This document shows positions 51,426-60,715 of a stretch of DNA of 64,000 nucleotides, one piece after another. The position numbers were made by a program, and so were the translations under genes. Position 1 is the stretch's first letter. The number at the start of each line of letters is the position of its first letter. Origin of the DNA: JAOBAU01 sp034667465 (lineage in GTDB: Bacteria; Acidobacteriota; Thermoanaerobaculia; Gp7-AA8); NCBI GenBank assembly GCA_034667465.1, contig JAXDJV010000031.1:1-64000 (forward strand), given 5' to 3'. The notes below the pieces were generated by a model. That model did not search any database, was not told where the DNA came from, and saw only the letters and a program-made list of their open reading frames with translations.

Positions 51426-52835
51426 ATGGAGCTGCACGTTCATCTCGACGGGCGCGACGATCTTGCGCGGCAGATCTATCGACAGCTGCGTGCGGCCATC
51501 CTCAGCGGCCGGCTCGAACGGGGCGATAAGTTGCCGCCGACGCGTGAGCTGGCGCGCCGCCTGGAAGTGTCGCGCAACACGGTGAGCCTTGCGTACGAAT
51601 GGCTCGTCGCGGAAGGATTGCTGTCGGGACGAAGCGGCGCGGGAAGCTTCGTCGAAAGCGATCCGGTCGCGCGCGCATCGCGGCCTCGCGCCGGCACTCC
51701 AATCCGACATCGCGCGGTGTGGGACTCGATCGATGCTCCGTCGATTCGCGAGCGCGCGCCGCGCTACGACTTCGGTGTCGGCATGCCCGACGCGACGCTC
51801 TTCCCGTACGAAACGTGGCGTCGTCTCCTCGCTCGTCAGATTCGCGCATCAAAGCTGAACGCGGAGTACGGCGACGCGGCCGGACATCCGAAGTTGCGCG
51901 CCGCGATCGCGCGGTATGTCGCGGTGAGCCGCGGCGTGAACGCGAGTGCGGACGACGTCATCATCACGAACGGCGCGCAGCAGGCGTTCGATCTGATCGC
52001 GCGCGTGCTGCTCGAGCCGGGGATGCGCGTCGCGGTCGAAGAGCCCGGCTATCCGCCGCCGCGGCAGCTCTTCACATCGCTCGGCGCGCGCGTCGCCGCG
52101 ATCGCTGTCGATGATGAAGGACTCGACGTCGACGCGTTGTCGAACGACACGCGGCTCGTCTACGTCACGCCATCGCATCAGTTCCCGCTTGGACTGCCGA
52201 CGTCGCCCGCGCGTCGCGCAGCGCTGCTCGAATGGGCGGAGCGCCGGAACGCGGTGATCGTCGAGGACGACTACGACAGCGAGTTCCGCTTCGGCGGACG
52301 GCCGCTCGAAACGCTGCAGGCGATGGACCGCGCCGGCCGCGTGATCTACGTCGGTTCGTTCTCGAAATCTCTCCTGCCGTCGCTTCGACTCGGCTTCCTG
52401 ATCGCGCCGCCCTCGCTCCTCGCGCCGCTGCGTGCCGCGAGCTACGTCGCCGGCTGGTACGCGCAATGGCCGGCGCAACTCGCACTCGCGTCGTTCATCG
52501 ACGAGGGACTCCTCGCGCGTCACGTCCGGAAAATGCGCCGCGTCTACGCGGAGCGCCATGACCAAATCCTGCGGACGCTAATCGCCGATTTCGCGAAATG
52601 GCTCACGCCGGTGCCGTCCGTCGCCGGTATGCACCTCGCTGCACGATTGCGTCGCGGCGGCATTCGTTTCGAGCGCGAGCTCGCGGAGCGTGCGCTCGCG
52701 AGCGGAGTCGGGTTCGATCAGCTGTCGGTCTACTGCACGATCGGACGCCGCCAGCCTGGAATAGTGCTCGGTTACGGTGCGATCGCTACGGCGAAGATCG
52801 ACGAAGGGCTGCGGCGATTGCGCGAATGTTTTTGA
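51426..52835 (+). CDS. MocR/PdxR-family regulator (GntR HTH + aminotransferase)
   Basis: 469 residues. GntR winged helix: LARQIYRQLRAAILSGRLER and LPPTRELARRLEVSRNTVSL. The fold-type I aminotransferase domain has ITNGAQQAFDLIARVLLEPG, VYVTPSHQFPLGLPTSPARR, IVEDDYDSEFRFGGRPLETL and the PLP Lys in YVGSFSKSLLPSLRLGFLIA. PLP-sensing regulator; divergent from the cupin/DoxX pair, its likely target. Confidence 0.92.
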   Translation: MELHVHLDGRDDLARQIYRQLRAAILSGRLERGDKLPPTRELARRLEVSRNTVSLAYEWLVAEGLLSGRSGAGSFVESDPVARASRPRAGTPIRHRAVWDSIDAPSIRERAPRYDFGVGMPDATLFPYETWRRLLARQIRASKLNAEYGDAAGHPKLRAAIARYVAVSRGVNASADDVIITNGAQQAFDLIARVLLEPGMRVAVEEPGYPPPRQLFTSLGARVAAIAVDDEGLDVDALSNDTRLVYVTPSHQFPLGLPTSPARRAALLEWAERRNAVIVEDDYDSEFRFGGRPLETLQAMDRAGRVIYVGSFSKSLLPSLRLGFLIAPPSLLAPLRAASYVAGWYAQWPAQLALASFIDEGLLARHVRKMRRVYAERHDQILRTLIADFAKWLTPVPSVAGMHLAARLRRGGIRFERELAERALASGVGFDQLSVYCTIGRRQPGIVLGYGAIATAKIDEGLRRLRECF

Positions 52836-52887
52836 TGCCGGCGCCTACGATCGGGCCGCCCCTCCTGGAGCGTGCGCCAGTTCGCAC

Positions 52888-52945
52888 TTGACATCAAGAG
52901 TTGCGTCAACGACAATGTCAATCCTTATGTCAACGTTTACGTCAA
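52888..52945 (+). promoter_or_regulatory. Promoter with 12-bp-period GTCAA repeats
   Basis: GTCAA occurs at 52905, 52917, 52929 and 52941, exactly 12 bp apart, with a fifth related ATCAA at 52893. TTGACA (52888-52893), 17 bp and GACAAT (52911-52916) make a promoter inside the array. Repeats cover the spacer, the start point and the leader, ideal for cooperative repression. The Shine-Dalgarno AAGGAG (52944-52949) overlaps the last repeat. Confidence 0.65.
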
Positions 52946-52957
52946 GGAGTGCGTGCT

Positions 52958-54226
52958 ATGGACACATCGCTTGTCCCTCGTCTTATCCGTACGGTTCCGC
53001 CGCAACTCGGTGCTTATGTTCGGCCGAGTCGTGTCAATCATAAGTCGCTGCTCGCCTTCCTTGCCGAAGGCACCCCCGCCGGTCTCGAAGGAGTGGTCTT
53101 CGATCCGGCGCTGGACACGATTCACGCCGAGTTGCGCGAGGACGTTAGCGAACGAAGGCTGGAAGCGGTCCTCGATACCCGCGCTATGGAGTTGGCGCTC
53201 CGAGGCGGGTTCGTTGGTTCGCGCTGTACCCTTCCCTGGGCGGGCGATCAGCTGCACCAGCCGGACCGGCTGCGTGGAAATTCGGGACGAGATTGGGTCA
53301 GGACAATCGTCGAATGGACGGCGGAGCGAACCTTCACCAGCATTCTTGCTCCTGCGCATTATCTGGCTGACGGCATCTCAGATCCGTGGTTTGAGATTGA
53401 CCGTCATCTGACCATCATGCTGCGCGAGGAGTTGGACAAGGCAGGGTTGTCGGCTATGCCGATTTATTACCCGCTGGCACTGAAGAGTGACCTGTTCTTC
53501 GAACCACAGCAGCGGGAGCAGATGCGTCTCGCCCTTATCTCTCTTCCGATTGATGCCATATGGTTACGTGTCCATCCGTTCGGCACGCGCAGTGGTGCAC
53601 GCGTCGTTCGAAAACACATCCACGCGTGCGCCGATCTTCATTCGTCTGCGCTTCCACTCGTTGCAGAAAAGTCCGGCACCGTCGGCCTGGCTCTCCTCGC
53701 ATTCGGAGCGGTTGGCGGCATCGAGAGCGGTATAACGATTGGCGAACACTTTGATGCTAACAACCTCCTTTCGTCCCGAGAAGACGGGAAAGCCTTTTCG
53801 CCTCTCCCGCGCATTTACCTGCCCGAATTGCAGGCGTTTCTCTCGAAGAAACTAGCCCGCCCATTTTTCGAAAATCGCGCGATCCGCGCCCACTTTGCAT
53901 GCAAAGAGGATCGGTGCTGTCCGCGTGGTTCGGATGACACCTTGAGCAATCCCAAACGGCATTTTCTCCGCCGTCGCACCGCCGAGGTCGCGCGCTTGAG
54001 TGTCTTGCCTGAGACGCTGCGCGCTACTCGTTACATGGAAGAGATCCTGCGGCCTGCTACTGATCGAATGGCCCGAGCGACAAAGGTAGAACCGGCTTTA
54101 GCTTCAACCCGTGAACGCCTCGACGTGCTCCGCAGTATCCTCGGCGGAGTTCTGGAAGAAGGTCAACCGGCTACTTTCTCTGCAGCACCGGAGGGAAAAC
54201 GCATTCAGGCGAGACGAGGCGCTTAA
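52958..54226 (+). CDS. Unknown 422-aa protein in toxin-antitoxin module
   Basis: 422 residues, cytoplasmic, no signal. Recognisable pieces are FTSILAPAHYLADGI, MPIYYPLALKS, LLAFGAVGGIESGITIGEH and HFACKEDRCCPRGSDD (a possible zinc site of two or three Cys). The pattern of alternating strands and helices could be a TIM barrel, and the Gly-Gly-rich strand plus Cys motif is faintly like tRNA-guanine transglycosylase relatives, but this is not firm. No family assigned. More AT-rich codons than neighbours. Starts at the promoter with 12-bp repeats and is 35 bp ahead of the antitoxin gene. Confidence 0.7.
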   Translation: MDTSLVPRLIRTVPPQLGAYVRPSRVNHKSLLAFLAEGTPAGLEGVVFDPALDTIHAELREDVSERRLEAVLDTRAMELALRGGFVGSRCTLPWAGDQLHQPDRLRGNSGRDWVRTIVEWTAERTFTSILAPAHYLADGISDPWFEIDRHLTIMLREELDKAGLSAMPIYYPLALKSDLFFEPQQREQMRLALISLPIDAIWLRVHPFGTRSGARVVRKHIHACADLHSSALPLVAEKSGTVGLALLAFGAVGGIESGITIGEHFDANNLLSSREDGKAFSPLPRIYLPELQAFLSKKLARPFFENRAIRAHFACKEDRCCPRGSDDTLSNPKRHFLRRRTAEVARLSVLPETLRATRYMEEILRPATDRMARATKVEPALASTRERLDVLRSILGGVLEEGQPATFSAAPEGKRIQARRGA

Positions 54227-54261
54227 ACATACACGCAGCACAAAGGAGAAGGGGATACCAC

Positions 54262-54600
54262 ATGGCTACGGCACTTGCAGAACGCCTCGACAAGATAAAG
54301 GAGCTCGGCGGCATCACCGGGAGGGACGTTGCGCAACTCCTTGATACGACTCCTGAGACAGTATCGCGCTGGACGACAGGGAAGATCGATCCCCAGCGCG
54401 AGCGGCTGCAAAGGCTCCTCGAACTGGAGTTTTTCCTCACCGAACTCTCGGAGTTCTATTCGCCGGAAGAGGCCAAATTGTGGCTGTTCAGTCCTCATCG
54501 ATTGCTGGCAGGCGAGACGGCCGCGGCCCGCATTCAGAGCGGCAAAACGGCGGATGTGTTCGCCCTTTTGGATCAACTTCGGTCAGGTGCTTACCTGTAG
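54262..54600 (+). CDS. Xre/MbcA/ParS-type antitoxin
   Basis: 112 residues. N-terminal HTH (ITGRDVAQLLDTTPETVSRW) and C-terminal toxin-binding part (EEAKLWLFSPHRLLAGETAA, then TADVFALLDQLRSGAYL), the DUF2384 antitoxin layout. It neutralises the RES toxin encoded two bases downstream and probably represses its own operon through the 12-bp repeats. An AAAGGAG Shine-Dalgarno precedes the ATG. Confidence 0.9.
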   Translation: MATALAERLDKIKELGGITGRDVAQLLDTTPETVSRWTTGKIDPQRERLQRLLELEFFLTELSEFYSPEEAKLWLFSPHRLLAGETAAARIQSGKTADVFALLDQLRSGAYL

Positions 54601-54602
54601 AG

Positions 54603-55124
54603 ATGATCTACGCACCTGAAATGTTGGACATCCTGCAGAGCGCGGCAATTTCCGCCTGGCAGGGAATTGTTTATCGTCACATGTTCGGCGCACACAGGCC
54701 GGTTCGCACAAATACAACCGGCGCGCGTTGGAATGAGCCATCAGTCGAAGCGATCTACACCAGTTGTGAGCGCGAAACGGCTCTGGCAGAGGCGGAGTAC
54801 TACATCTCGCTGCAACCGCTGCGACCGAAGGCGAAACGTACGCTTTATACGCTGCAAATAGCCCTGGGCAGCGTCGTCGATCTAACTGGAGAGGGAATTC
54901 TCGATAAACTTGGTATTACGCGTTCTGTTCTCTGCGGGGACGATCATGCGCCTTGCCGGTTGATCGGTAGCGCGCTCAATTGGCTCGGTCATGAAGGGTT
55001 ACTGGTTCCTTCAGCTCGCAATCTTTCAGGAACGAACCTCGTGATTTTCCAACACGATCCGGCAACAAGCCAATTTGATGTGATTGGCGAGGAACCGATC
55101 TCCCACGATGAGCGCAGACAATAG
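54603..55124 (+). CDS. RES-domain toxin
   Basis: 173 residues. RES family: IVYRHMFGAHRPVRTNTTGA (Arg), ARWNEPSVEAIYTSCERETA (Tyr/Glu) and the late NLVIFQHDP. RES toxins deplete NAD+ by phosphorolysis or hydrolysis. Together with the Xre gene, two bases upstream, it forms a complete Res-Xre toxin-antitoxin pair. Composition is AT-richer than the flanks, a sign of transfer. Confidence 0.9.
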   Translation: MIYAPEMLDILQSAAISAWQGIVYRHMFGAHRPVRTNTTGARWNEPSVEAIYTSCERETALAEAEYYISLQPLRPKAKRTLYTLQIALGSVVDLTGEGILDKLGITRSVLCGDDHAPCRLIGSALNWLGHEGLLVPSARNLSGTNLVIFQHDPATSQFDVIGEEPISHDERRQ

Positions 55125-55316
55125 GGTACCTGAAGCTTTACCGCGGCCCCGTCCTCGTCACAACGTTCCCTTGGATTGCCGGCATATTGCCGCAACACGT
55201 ACCGGCCTGAATCGCCCGACGTAGATTCGCACTGCGTCGCCGTCGCCCGGTTGCCGAACTCGCTCCATCCTGAAGGGTAGGGAAACCGCCCCCGCCCGTC
55301 CCTCCTTAACAAACGG

Positions 55317-58300
55317 ATGGCTGACGACGCGCTGGTTTCCGGTGGCGAGCGACCGAGCCGCATGCGGCTGCCGTTGGCGCTTGCGCTCGTAGCGGTTGTG
55401 GCGTTGCTCGTGGCGTACTGGGCGTATGTCCGGACGCGGACGGCGTACTTTGTTTCGCGCGATCTGCGCGTGCTCTCCACATTTGCCGGGCAGATCGACA
55501 GCACGTTCGATGTGCTGAGCGGCTTCGTTCGCAATTTCGCGTGGCACATGCCGCGCGAGACGGCGATCGTCATTCATGGGAGCCAGAGCAACATCACCGA
55601 TCTCAAACCGTCCGATCTGCTGCCGGGTTTCGAAGGCGGACGGACGCCTTGCGACGCGCCTTCGTTCGTCGCGCGCGGCGCGATCGACAGCTACGGCGAT
55701 GCGAAGCCGGCGAATGTGCTGCGCTACATCGAAGAGCGCGTTCCGACGGCCGAGGCGATTGAGCGGACGTTCGTTACGTCCGCGGGCGTCAGCTGGATGC
55801 GCATCGCGTACGCGGGAGTGCGTGCCGATCCGACCGGACATCGGGACCTGACTCCGAATCCGGCCGCGTTCGAGCCGCCGAAAGTGGCGGACGGTCAGCG
55901 CCAGCTTCGCCGCGCGTGCGGCGAGATCGCGCTGTCGAACGCCATCAGCCCGCTCATCGGCCAGTCGTTTCTGCGCGCGTTCGACGCGGTGATGATCGTC
56001 GATGCGAAGACGGGCGACGTCATCTACGCGGCGCGTCCGAGTCGCGGGAAAGAAATTACGCCGGCCGACGTCGGCGTCACGAACGTGGCGGTCATGCGCG
56101 AGCGAACCGGCTGGCGCGAATACACGGCGCTGTCGGCGACGACGCTTGCGCAGCAGACGCGCGAGATCGACGTCGACCTCGCCGGCGACAGCTACAAACT
56201 CTTCACGCGTCCGTACATTTTTGCGGCGGGCGGGGGAGAGGAGAAAGACGACAAGAAGGACGACAAGGTGAAGCAGGCGACGGCGGAACCGATGACGCGC
56301 TGGATCGTCTGCGGCCTCGTCGCGCAGGACCGCTTCGGCTCGCAGCTGCGGACGATCTCGGCGTCGCGCGTGGCGATCATCGTCTCCATACTCGTCCTCG
56401 CGGTTTGCTGGTGGCCGTTCCTCCGAATCTGGCTCAGCGACGAACACCAGGCGCTGACGATCACCGACGCCATCTCGACGATTTTCAGCGCGGTGATTCT
56501 CACCGCGATCCTGACGCTGATCTTCGTCGACTCGGTCGGCTACCGGCAGCTCTCACAGGTCGCCGATCACCAGTTGCGCGACTTCGCGGCATCGCTGCAG
56601 CAGGACATCTCCACCGATCTGCTCCGCGCCGCGCGCGCGATGCATGCGACGAAGCGCTGGTCGGAAAAGCATGTCTGGACCGACTGGCAGCTGGCGAACT
56701 TCGGGACCGAAGCGAAAGGCGAGCTGCTCGAAGAGAGCGACATCGCCGGCTTCCCGTACATGCAGCAGATCGCCTGGATGGATGCCAGCGGCAATCAGAT
56801 TTACAAAGCGTCGAAGAGCGGCAAAGCGCCGCGCGTATCGGTCGCCGCGCGTTCGTATTTCATCGACGCCATGGCCGGACGGACGTGGCATATTCCGGGA
56901 CGGCGGGCGGGCGAAGAGGGGTACGACGTCACCTTCGAATCGGTTCGCTCGATGACGACCGGCAAGCCGCAGGCGATCATGGCGATGCGGACGGGCCGGC
57001 CGCTTCCCGTACTGGCGATGGCGTTCGATCTCGTCGCCGTCATGCACGCGGTTCCGCCGGCGGGCGTGAAGTTCGCGATCATCGACGACGACGGCGAAGT
57101 GATCTTCCACTCCGAGCAGGAGCGGAGCGGCGTCGAGCGATTCTTCTCCGAGATCGACGACGCGCGCAGTCTGCGCAGCGCGATCCTCGCGCGGCGCGAT
57201 CGTCACGTGACCACTCCATACTGGGGCGAAGATCAGAGCCTTTACGTGCGGCCGCTCAACGGCACTCCGTGGTCACTGGTGACGTTCCGGCAGAAGAGCC
57301 TTCTGCGCGCGGTGAACATCGAGACGCTCGTCATCACCGTGTTGCTGCTGCTGCTCGGCGCGGGGCTCTACCTCATCATCTTTCTGATCATCGTGCTGCG
57401 GATGCCGCGCTATCGCGCGCCGGCGATCTGGCCCGACCGCAAACGCGCCGAGGATTACGCGCATCTGATCGTCGCGTATGGGCTGGCCGCGGCGGCGCTC
57501 GGCTCGTGCATCTATGCGCTGTCGCCGGACTCGCTGCTCTTCGTGTTGTATATCGCTCCGGCGCAGACGCTGCTCAGTACGTATCTGCTGCTCCACAATC
57601 GCCGGCGCAGCTGGATGTATGCATTCGTGGCGGTCGGGTGGATGGTGATCACGGGCCTCTACATCTGGCTGATCTGCGACGCATCGATCGGCGAGCACCT
57701 CGCCGTCTCCTGCACGCCGCGGCTGACGAAAGCGCTGCTGCTGCTGTTTCTGGTGCTCGAGTCTGTGACGGCGCTCGGCTACTTCATCGGCCGCGAATCG
57801 ACCATGCTTCGCGAGCTCGTCAAGCGCGTCCGCTATCCGTTTTCGTATCGCGTCAGCGGCGTGCTGCTGTTGATCATCTCGGCTGCGCTGCCGACGATCG
57901 GCCACTTCAAAATTGCCTGCTGGCTGGAGCTCGAGACGCTCGTGAAGTACGCGGAGCGCGATCTGATCGCGAAGCTCGAGCAGCGCCTCGAAGGGGTCGC
58001 GGTGGAAGCGTTCGTGACGATGAAGGATCTCGAGAACGGACGCGACACGATCCTGAGCCGGCTGCAGCGCGACTGTTTGCCGCGCCAGTTCGGCTATGTG
58101 TTCGCCGGCACCGGTTGCACGACGCTCGATCGCGTCGCCGATTGCGGATCGTGCGAGCAGGGATCGCCGCCAGTCGTTCCCGATCCGCTGGCGATGCTTT
58201 TTCCGCAGTACTCCGACGAGTCGGTCGGGATGCGCGAGCTTTACGGCGGCGAGGCGAGCGATCACGGATGGCGCGCCTGCCGCCGCGGGCGGATGGTGAC

Positions 58301-59876
58301 GGTCGACGAAGCGGTCGACATTCCGCCGGCGAGACTGCAGCTGTTTCAATCATCGACGGGAGAACATCAGGGCGAAGCGCGCTTCGTCGTCACGGCGGAA
58401 GTGCCGCTGCTGTTTCCGACGATGTTCACGCCGGAGACGATACGCCGCGGCTTTTACATGACGCCGTCGACGGCGAACAGCGGCAGTCTCATCAACAACT
58501 GGACCGCCACGCTCGGCGCCGTCATTCTGCTCGTCGCGTTTCTGATGCTGCTCTTCTGGATCGTCGACTTCATCGCCACGCGCATCTTCCTGCTCGACAT
58601 CGCGGAGCCGCTGTGGCTCGGCAATCCGCCGCTCAGTCCGACGCTCGGCGATCACATCTTCCTCGTGCGTCGCACGAAGTCGGCTGACGAGCTGGCGAAG
58701 GGGACGCTCGTCGCCTTCGCCGACGTGTCGTTCAAAGAGATGGCCGCGAACGACGGTTGGCTGGCGAAAATCGTCGAGCTCGATCGGCTGCCGGAAGGAC
58801 GCAACGTCCGCATCGTCGATTTCGAATACGAGATCGCCGACAAGGCGATGAACGAGAAGCGGCTGCGCTTCCTCGAAGATCTGCTCAGGCTGCCCGATCG
58901 ATTGATCGTCATTCTTTCGACGGTCACGCCGCTGCTCGTCGTTACGATTGCGGACGCATTGCCGGGCGCGTACGCGAAGAAGGAGCCGGCCGAATTGCCG
59001 GAGGACGTGCCGGCCGATGCACTACCCGCGGCCGTGAAACCGCCGGCGCAGGCTGCGCGCTGGCGCGTGGTGCTCGAATCATTCGTCTGGGTCACCGAGG
59101 AGCATCTGGCGTTGCGCGCGAAACTCGCGGCGCGCGAGCGGGAAAGCGATCCTCCTCCGCCGCCGGTGAAGAGCGAACATCCGTGGAAGGATTTTTTCCT
59201 CGGGTTGAAACGCCTTCCGCAAACCGCGGTGGAGCGATACGTCATCTGGCGGCGCGACACGATCGGACTGTTCCGCGTCAAAACCGACAAAGACGATCGC
59301 AACTGGCTGCGCGAAGAGACGCAATACGACCCGTTCCTGCGCGAGCTGAAGCGCGAAATGATTCAGGCGACGCCGGCGCGGCTCAATCTCTCATCCGGTC
59401 AGCGCCGCCGTCAGCTGCTCGATGAGATCCTCGAGCGCGGCCACGCCTACTACTCCGGTCTCTGGCAGAGCTGCTCCTCGAAAGAGAAGATGCTGCTCTA
59501 CGAGCTGGCGCTGCATGGACTGATCAACGGCAAGGATCGGCGGACCGTGCGGCGACTAATCGCGCGCGGTCTCGTCCGCCGCGACGGCAATCTGAAACTG
59601 TTCAGCGAGACGTTCCGCCTCCACGTGCTGCGCGAAGGCCGCGAGGAACATGTCGATGCGATGCAGAAGGCGCTGCCGAGCCGCTGGAACGAAGTGCGTC
59701 TGCCGCTGCTGATCGTTTTCCTCAGCGTCGCCGTGCTCGTCTTCGGTACGCAGAAGGATTTGAAGGATGTGACGACCGCGGTCGTGACCGGTCTCACCAC
59801 CGGCATCCCGCTCATCATCAAGCTCCTCGGCGTCTTCACCGAGCGCCGGCTGCAATCGGCGCAGGGACCGCAGTGA
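55317..59876 (+). CDS. Giant multi-pass membrane protein with Cache-like sensor domains
   Basis: 1519 residues. First helix at about 17-38, then an extracytoplasmic domain (to about 350), two helices, a second extracytoplasmic Cache/PDC-like domain (about 410-660: VSVAARSYFIDAMAG, PAGVKFAIIDDDGEVIFHSE), a block of about seven helices (about 665-860), a Cys-containing periplasmic loop (DCLPRQFGYVF, CGSCEQGS), another helix near 1065, a cytoplasmic part of about 370 residues and a last helix near 1461. The cytoplasmic part has a Walker-B/sensor-like run (NVRIVDFEYEIADK; DRLIVILSTVTPLLVV) but no Walker A, then a winged-helix-like SCSSKEKMLLYELALHG. No kinase, GGDEF or chemotaxis output. A new sensor architecture, function unknown. 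Confidence 0.82.
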   Translation: MADDALVSGGERPSRMRLPLALALVAVVALLVAYWAYVRTRTAYFVSRDLRVLSTFAGQIDSTFDVLSGFVRNFAWHMPRETAIVIHGSQSNITDLKPSDLLPGFEGGRTPCDAPSFVARGAIDSYGDAKPANVLRYIEERVPTAEAIERTFVTSAGVSWMRIAYAGVRADPTGHRDLTPNPAAFEPPKVADGQRQLRRACGEIALSNAISPLIGQSFLRAFDAVMIVDAKTGDVIYAARPSRGKEITPADVGVTNVAVMRERTGWREYTALSATTLAQQTREIDVDLAGDSYKLFTRPYIFAAGGGEEKDDKKDDKVKQATAEPMTRWIVCGLVAQDRFGSQLRTISASRVAIIVSILVLAVCWWPFLRIWLSDEHQALTITDAISTIFSAVILTAILTLIFVDSVGYRQLSQVADHQLRDFAASLQQDISTDLLRAARAMHATKRWSEKHVWTDWQLANFGTEAKGELLEESDIAGFPYMQQIAWMDASGNQIYKASKSGKAPRVSVAARSYFIDAMAGRTWHIPGRRAGEEGYDVTFESVRSMTTGKPQAIMAMRTGRPLPVLAMAFDLVAVMHAVPPAGVKFAIIDDDGEVIFHSEQERSGVERFFSEIDDARSLRSAILARRDRHVTTPYWGEDQSLYVRPLNGTPWSLVTFRQKSLLRAVNIETLVITVLLLLLGAGLYLIIFLIIVLRMPRYRAPAIWPDRKRAEDYAHLIVAYGLAAAALGSCIYALSPDSLLFVLYIAPAQTLLSTYLLLHNRRRSWMYAFVAVGWMVITGLYIWLICDASIGEHLAVSCTPRLTKALLLLFLVLESVTALGYFIGRESTMLRELVKRVRYPFSYRVSGVLLLIISAALPTIGHFKIACWLELETLVKYAERDLIAKLEQRLEGVAVEAFVTMKDLENGRDTILSRLQRDCLPRQFGYVFAGTGCTTLDRVADCGSCEQGSPPVVPDPLAMLFPQYSDESVGMRELYGGEASDHGWRACRRGRMVTVDEAVDIPPARLQLFQSSTGEHQGEARFVVTAEVPLLFPTMFTPETIRRGFYMTPSTANSGSLINNWTATLGAVILLVAFLMLLFWIVDFIATRIFLLDIAEPLWLGNPPLSPTLGDHIFLVRRTKSADELAKGTLVAFADVSFKEMAANDGWLAKIVELDRLPEGRNVRIVDFEYEIADKAMNEKRLRFLEDLLRLPDRLIVILSTVTPLLVVTIADALPGAYAKKEPAELPEDVPADALPAAVKPPAQAARWRVVLESFVWVTEEHLALRAKLAARERESDPPPPPVKSEHPWKDFFLGLKRLPQTAVERYVIWRRDTIGLFRVKTDKDDRNWLREETQYDPFLRELKREMIQATPARLNLSSGQRRRQLLDEILERGHAYYSGLWQSCSSKEKMLLYELALHGLINGKDRRTVRRLIARGLVRRDGNLKLFSETFRLHVLREGREEHVDAMQKALPSRWNEVRLPLLIVFLSVAVLVFGTQKDLKDVTTAVVTGLTTGIPLIIKLLGVFTERRLQSAQGPQ

Positions 59877-59880
59877 CGCG

Positions 59881-60705
59881 TCAGCGAACGACGTCCGTCA
59901 TCGCCAGCGACAGGTTCGTCAGCCGCAGCAGCCGCGCATCCATTCGGGGAATCGCGGTCCAGAACGTCAGCGCGAAGATGAGGCGCGCGCCGGTTTCCGG
60001 CGGCTGTACGGCGTCGAGCCACCGCGTGATGCCGCTCGCGATCTGATCGACGATCTGTTCGTCGAAGCCGATGGCGAAATCGGACCGCGGCAACAGCAGC
60101 ACCGGCGCTTCGACCGGAACGCCGCCGATGACGTACGCGTATCGGCATTCGAGCGAGATCGGCTGAATCGCGAACGGAGAATTCGCGAGCAGCGCCTGCA
60201 GCATCGCGGTGAGATGCGACGGCAGCGAGCTCGCGCTCCCGCCGATGTCGAGCTGCGTCGCGTTCTCGATGAAGGGGATCATCGGATTCGGGAACGTGAC
60301 TTCCTGCATCGTCGCGCGTGCGCTCTGCACGTCGAGCGCATCGAGTCGTTCGATGACGACCGTTCGCTGAAATCGATCTACCGCATCTTCGAACGTCAGC
60401 AGCGTGCCGTCGTCGTTGCGGTAGTGATATCCGTTGATGGTCGCGACGAGTGTCGTGTCGGGATAGAGCACGAGCGGCAGCGAACCGGCAGATGCCGTAA
60501 CGCGCACCTGAGCGATGCCGCCGGCGTCTTCGAGCGCGAGCGAGTACGAGATCGTCCGCTCTTCGTTGTACGTCACGTCGAACGTCGTGTCGCCTCGAAA
60601 CGCGAACGTGAATCCGTAATCCCAGAGCACCGCGTCCGCGAGCGAATCACTCGCCGGAACCGATGCGTTGCCTTGTTGAGAGATGAGGGCTGGCTGTTCG
60701 CTCAC
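59881..60705 (-). CDS. Conserved-looking protein of unknown function
   Basis: 274 residues from the GTG at 60703-60705. No signal peptide. Globular alpha/beta or beta-rich sequence with segments such as VLWDYGFTFAFRGDTTFDVT and VIERLDALDVQSARATMQEV, ending LLRLTNLSLAMTDVV. No family recognised. It ends four bases from the end of the giant membrane-protein gene (convergent). An upstream in-frame ATG at 60780 overlaps the hybrid-kinase gene and is less likely. Confidence 0.6.
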   Translation of the reverse strand: MSEQPALISQQGNASVPASDSLADAVLWDYGFTFAFRGDTTFDVTYNEERTISYSLALEDAGGIAQVRVTASAGSLPLVLYPDTTLVATINGYHYRNDDGTLLTFEDAVDRFQRTVVIERLDALDVQSARATMQEVTFPNPMIPFIENATQLDIGGSASSLPSHLTAMLQALLANSPFAIQPISLECRYAYVIGGVPVEAPVLLLPRSDFAIGFDEQIVDQIASGITRWLDAVQPPETGARLIFALTFWTAIPRMDARLLRLTNLSLAMTDVVR

Positions 60706-60715
60706 GCGCGACAGT

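Noticed and set aside
52893..52945. GTCAA repeats as a CRISPR array or replication origin
   Set aside because: Units are only 12 bp with no spacers, no cas or rep genes, and they overlie a promoter; an operator is the simpler reading.
52958..54226. Assignment of the 422-aa protein as a tRNA-guanine transglycosylase or DpdA
   Set aside because: Only faint pattern similarity; the key catalytic Asp motifs cannot be identified by eye.
55125..55316. Insertion-site duplication at the end of the Res-Xre module
   Set aside because: I compared the flanks at about 52840 and 55130 and saw no convincing direct repeat.
55916..58687. 923-codon open frame inside the giant membrane-protein gene
   Set aside because: Same-strand shifted frame, extremely Arg-rich, without hydrophobic or conserved segments.
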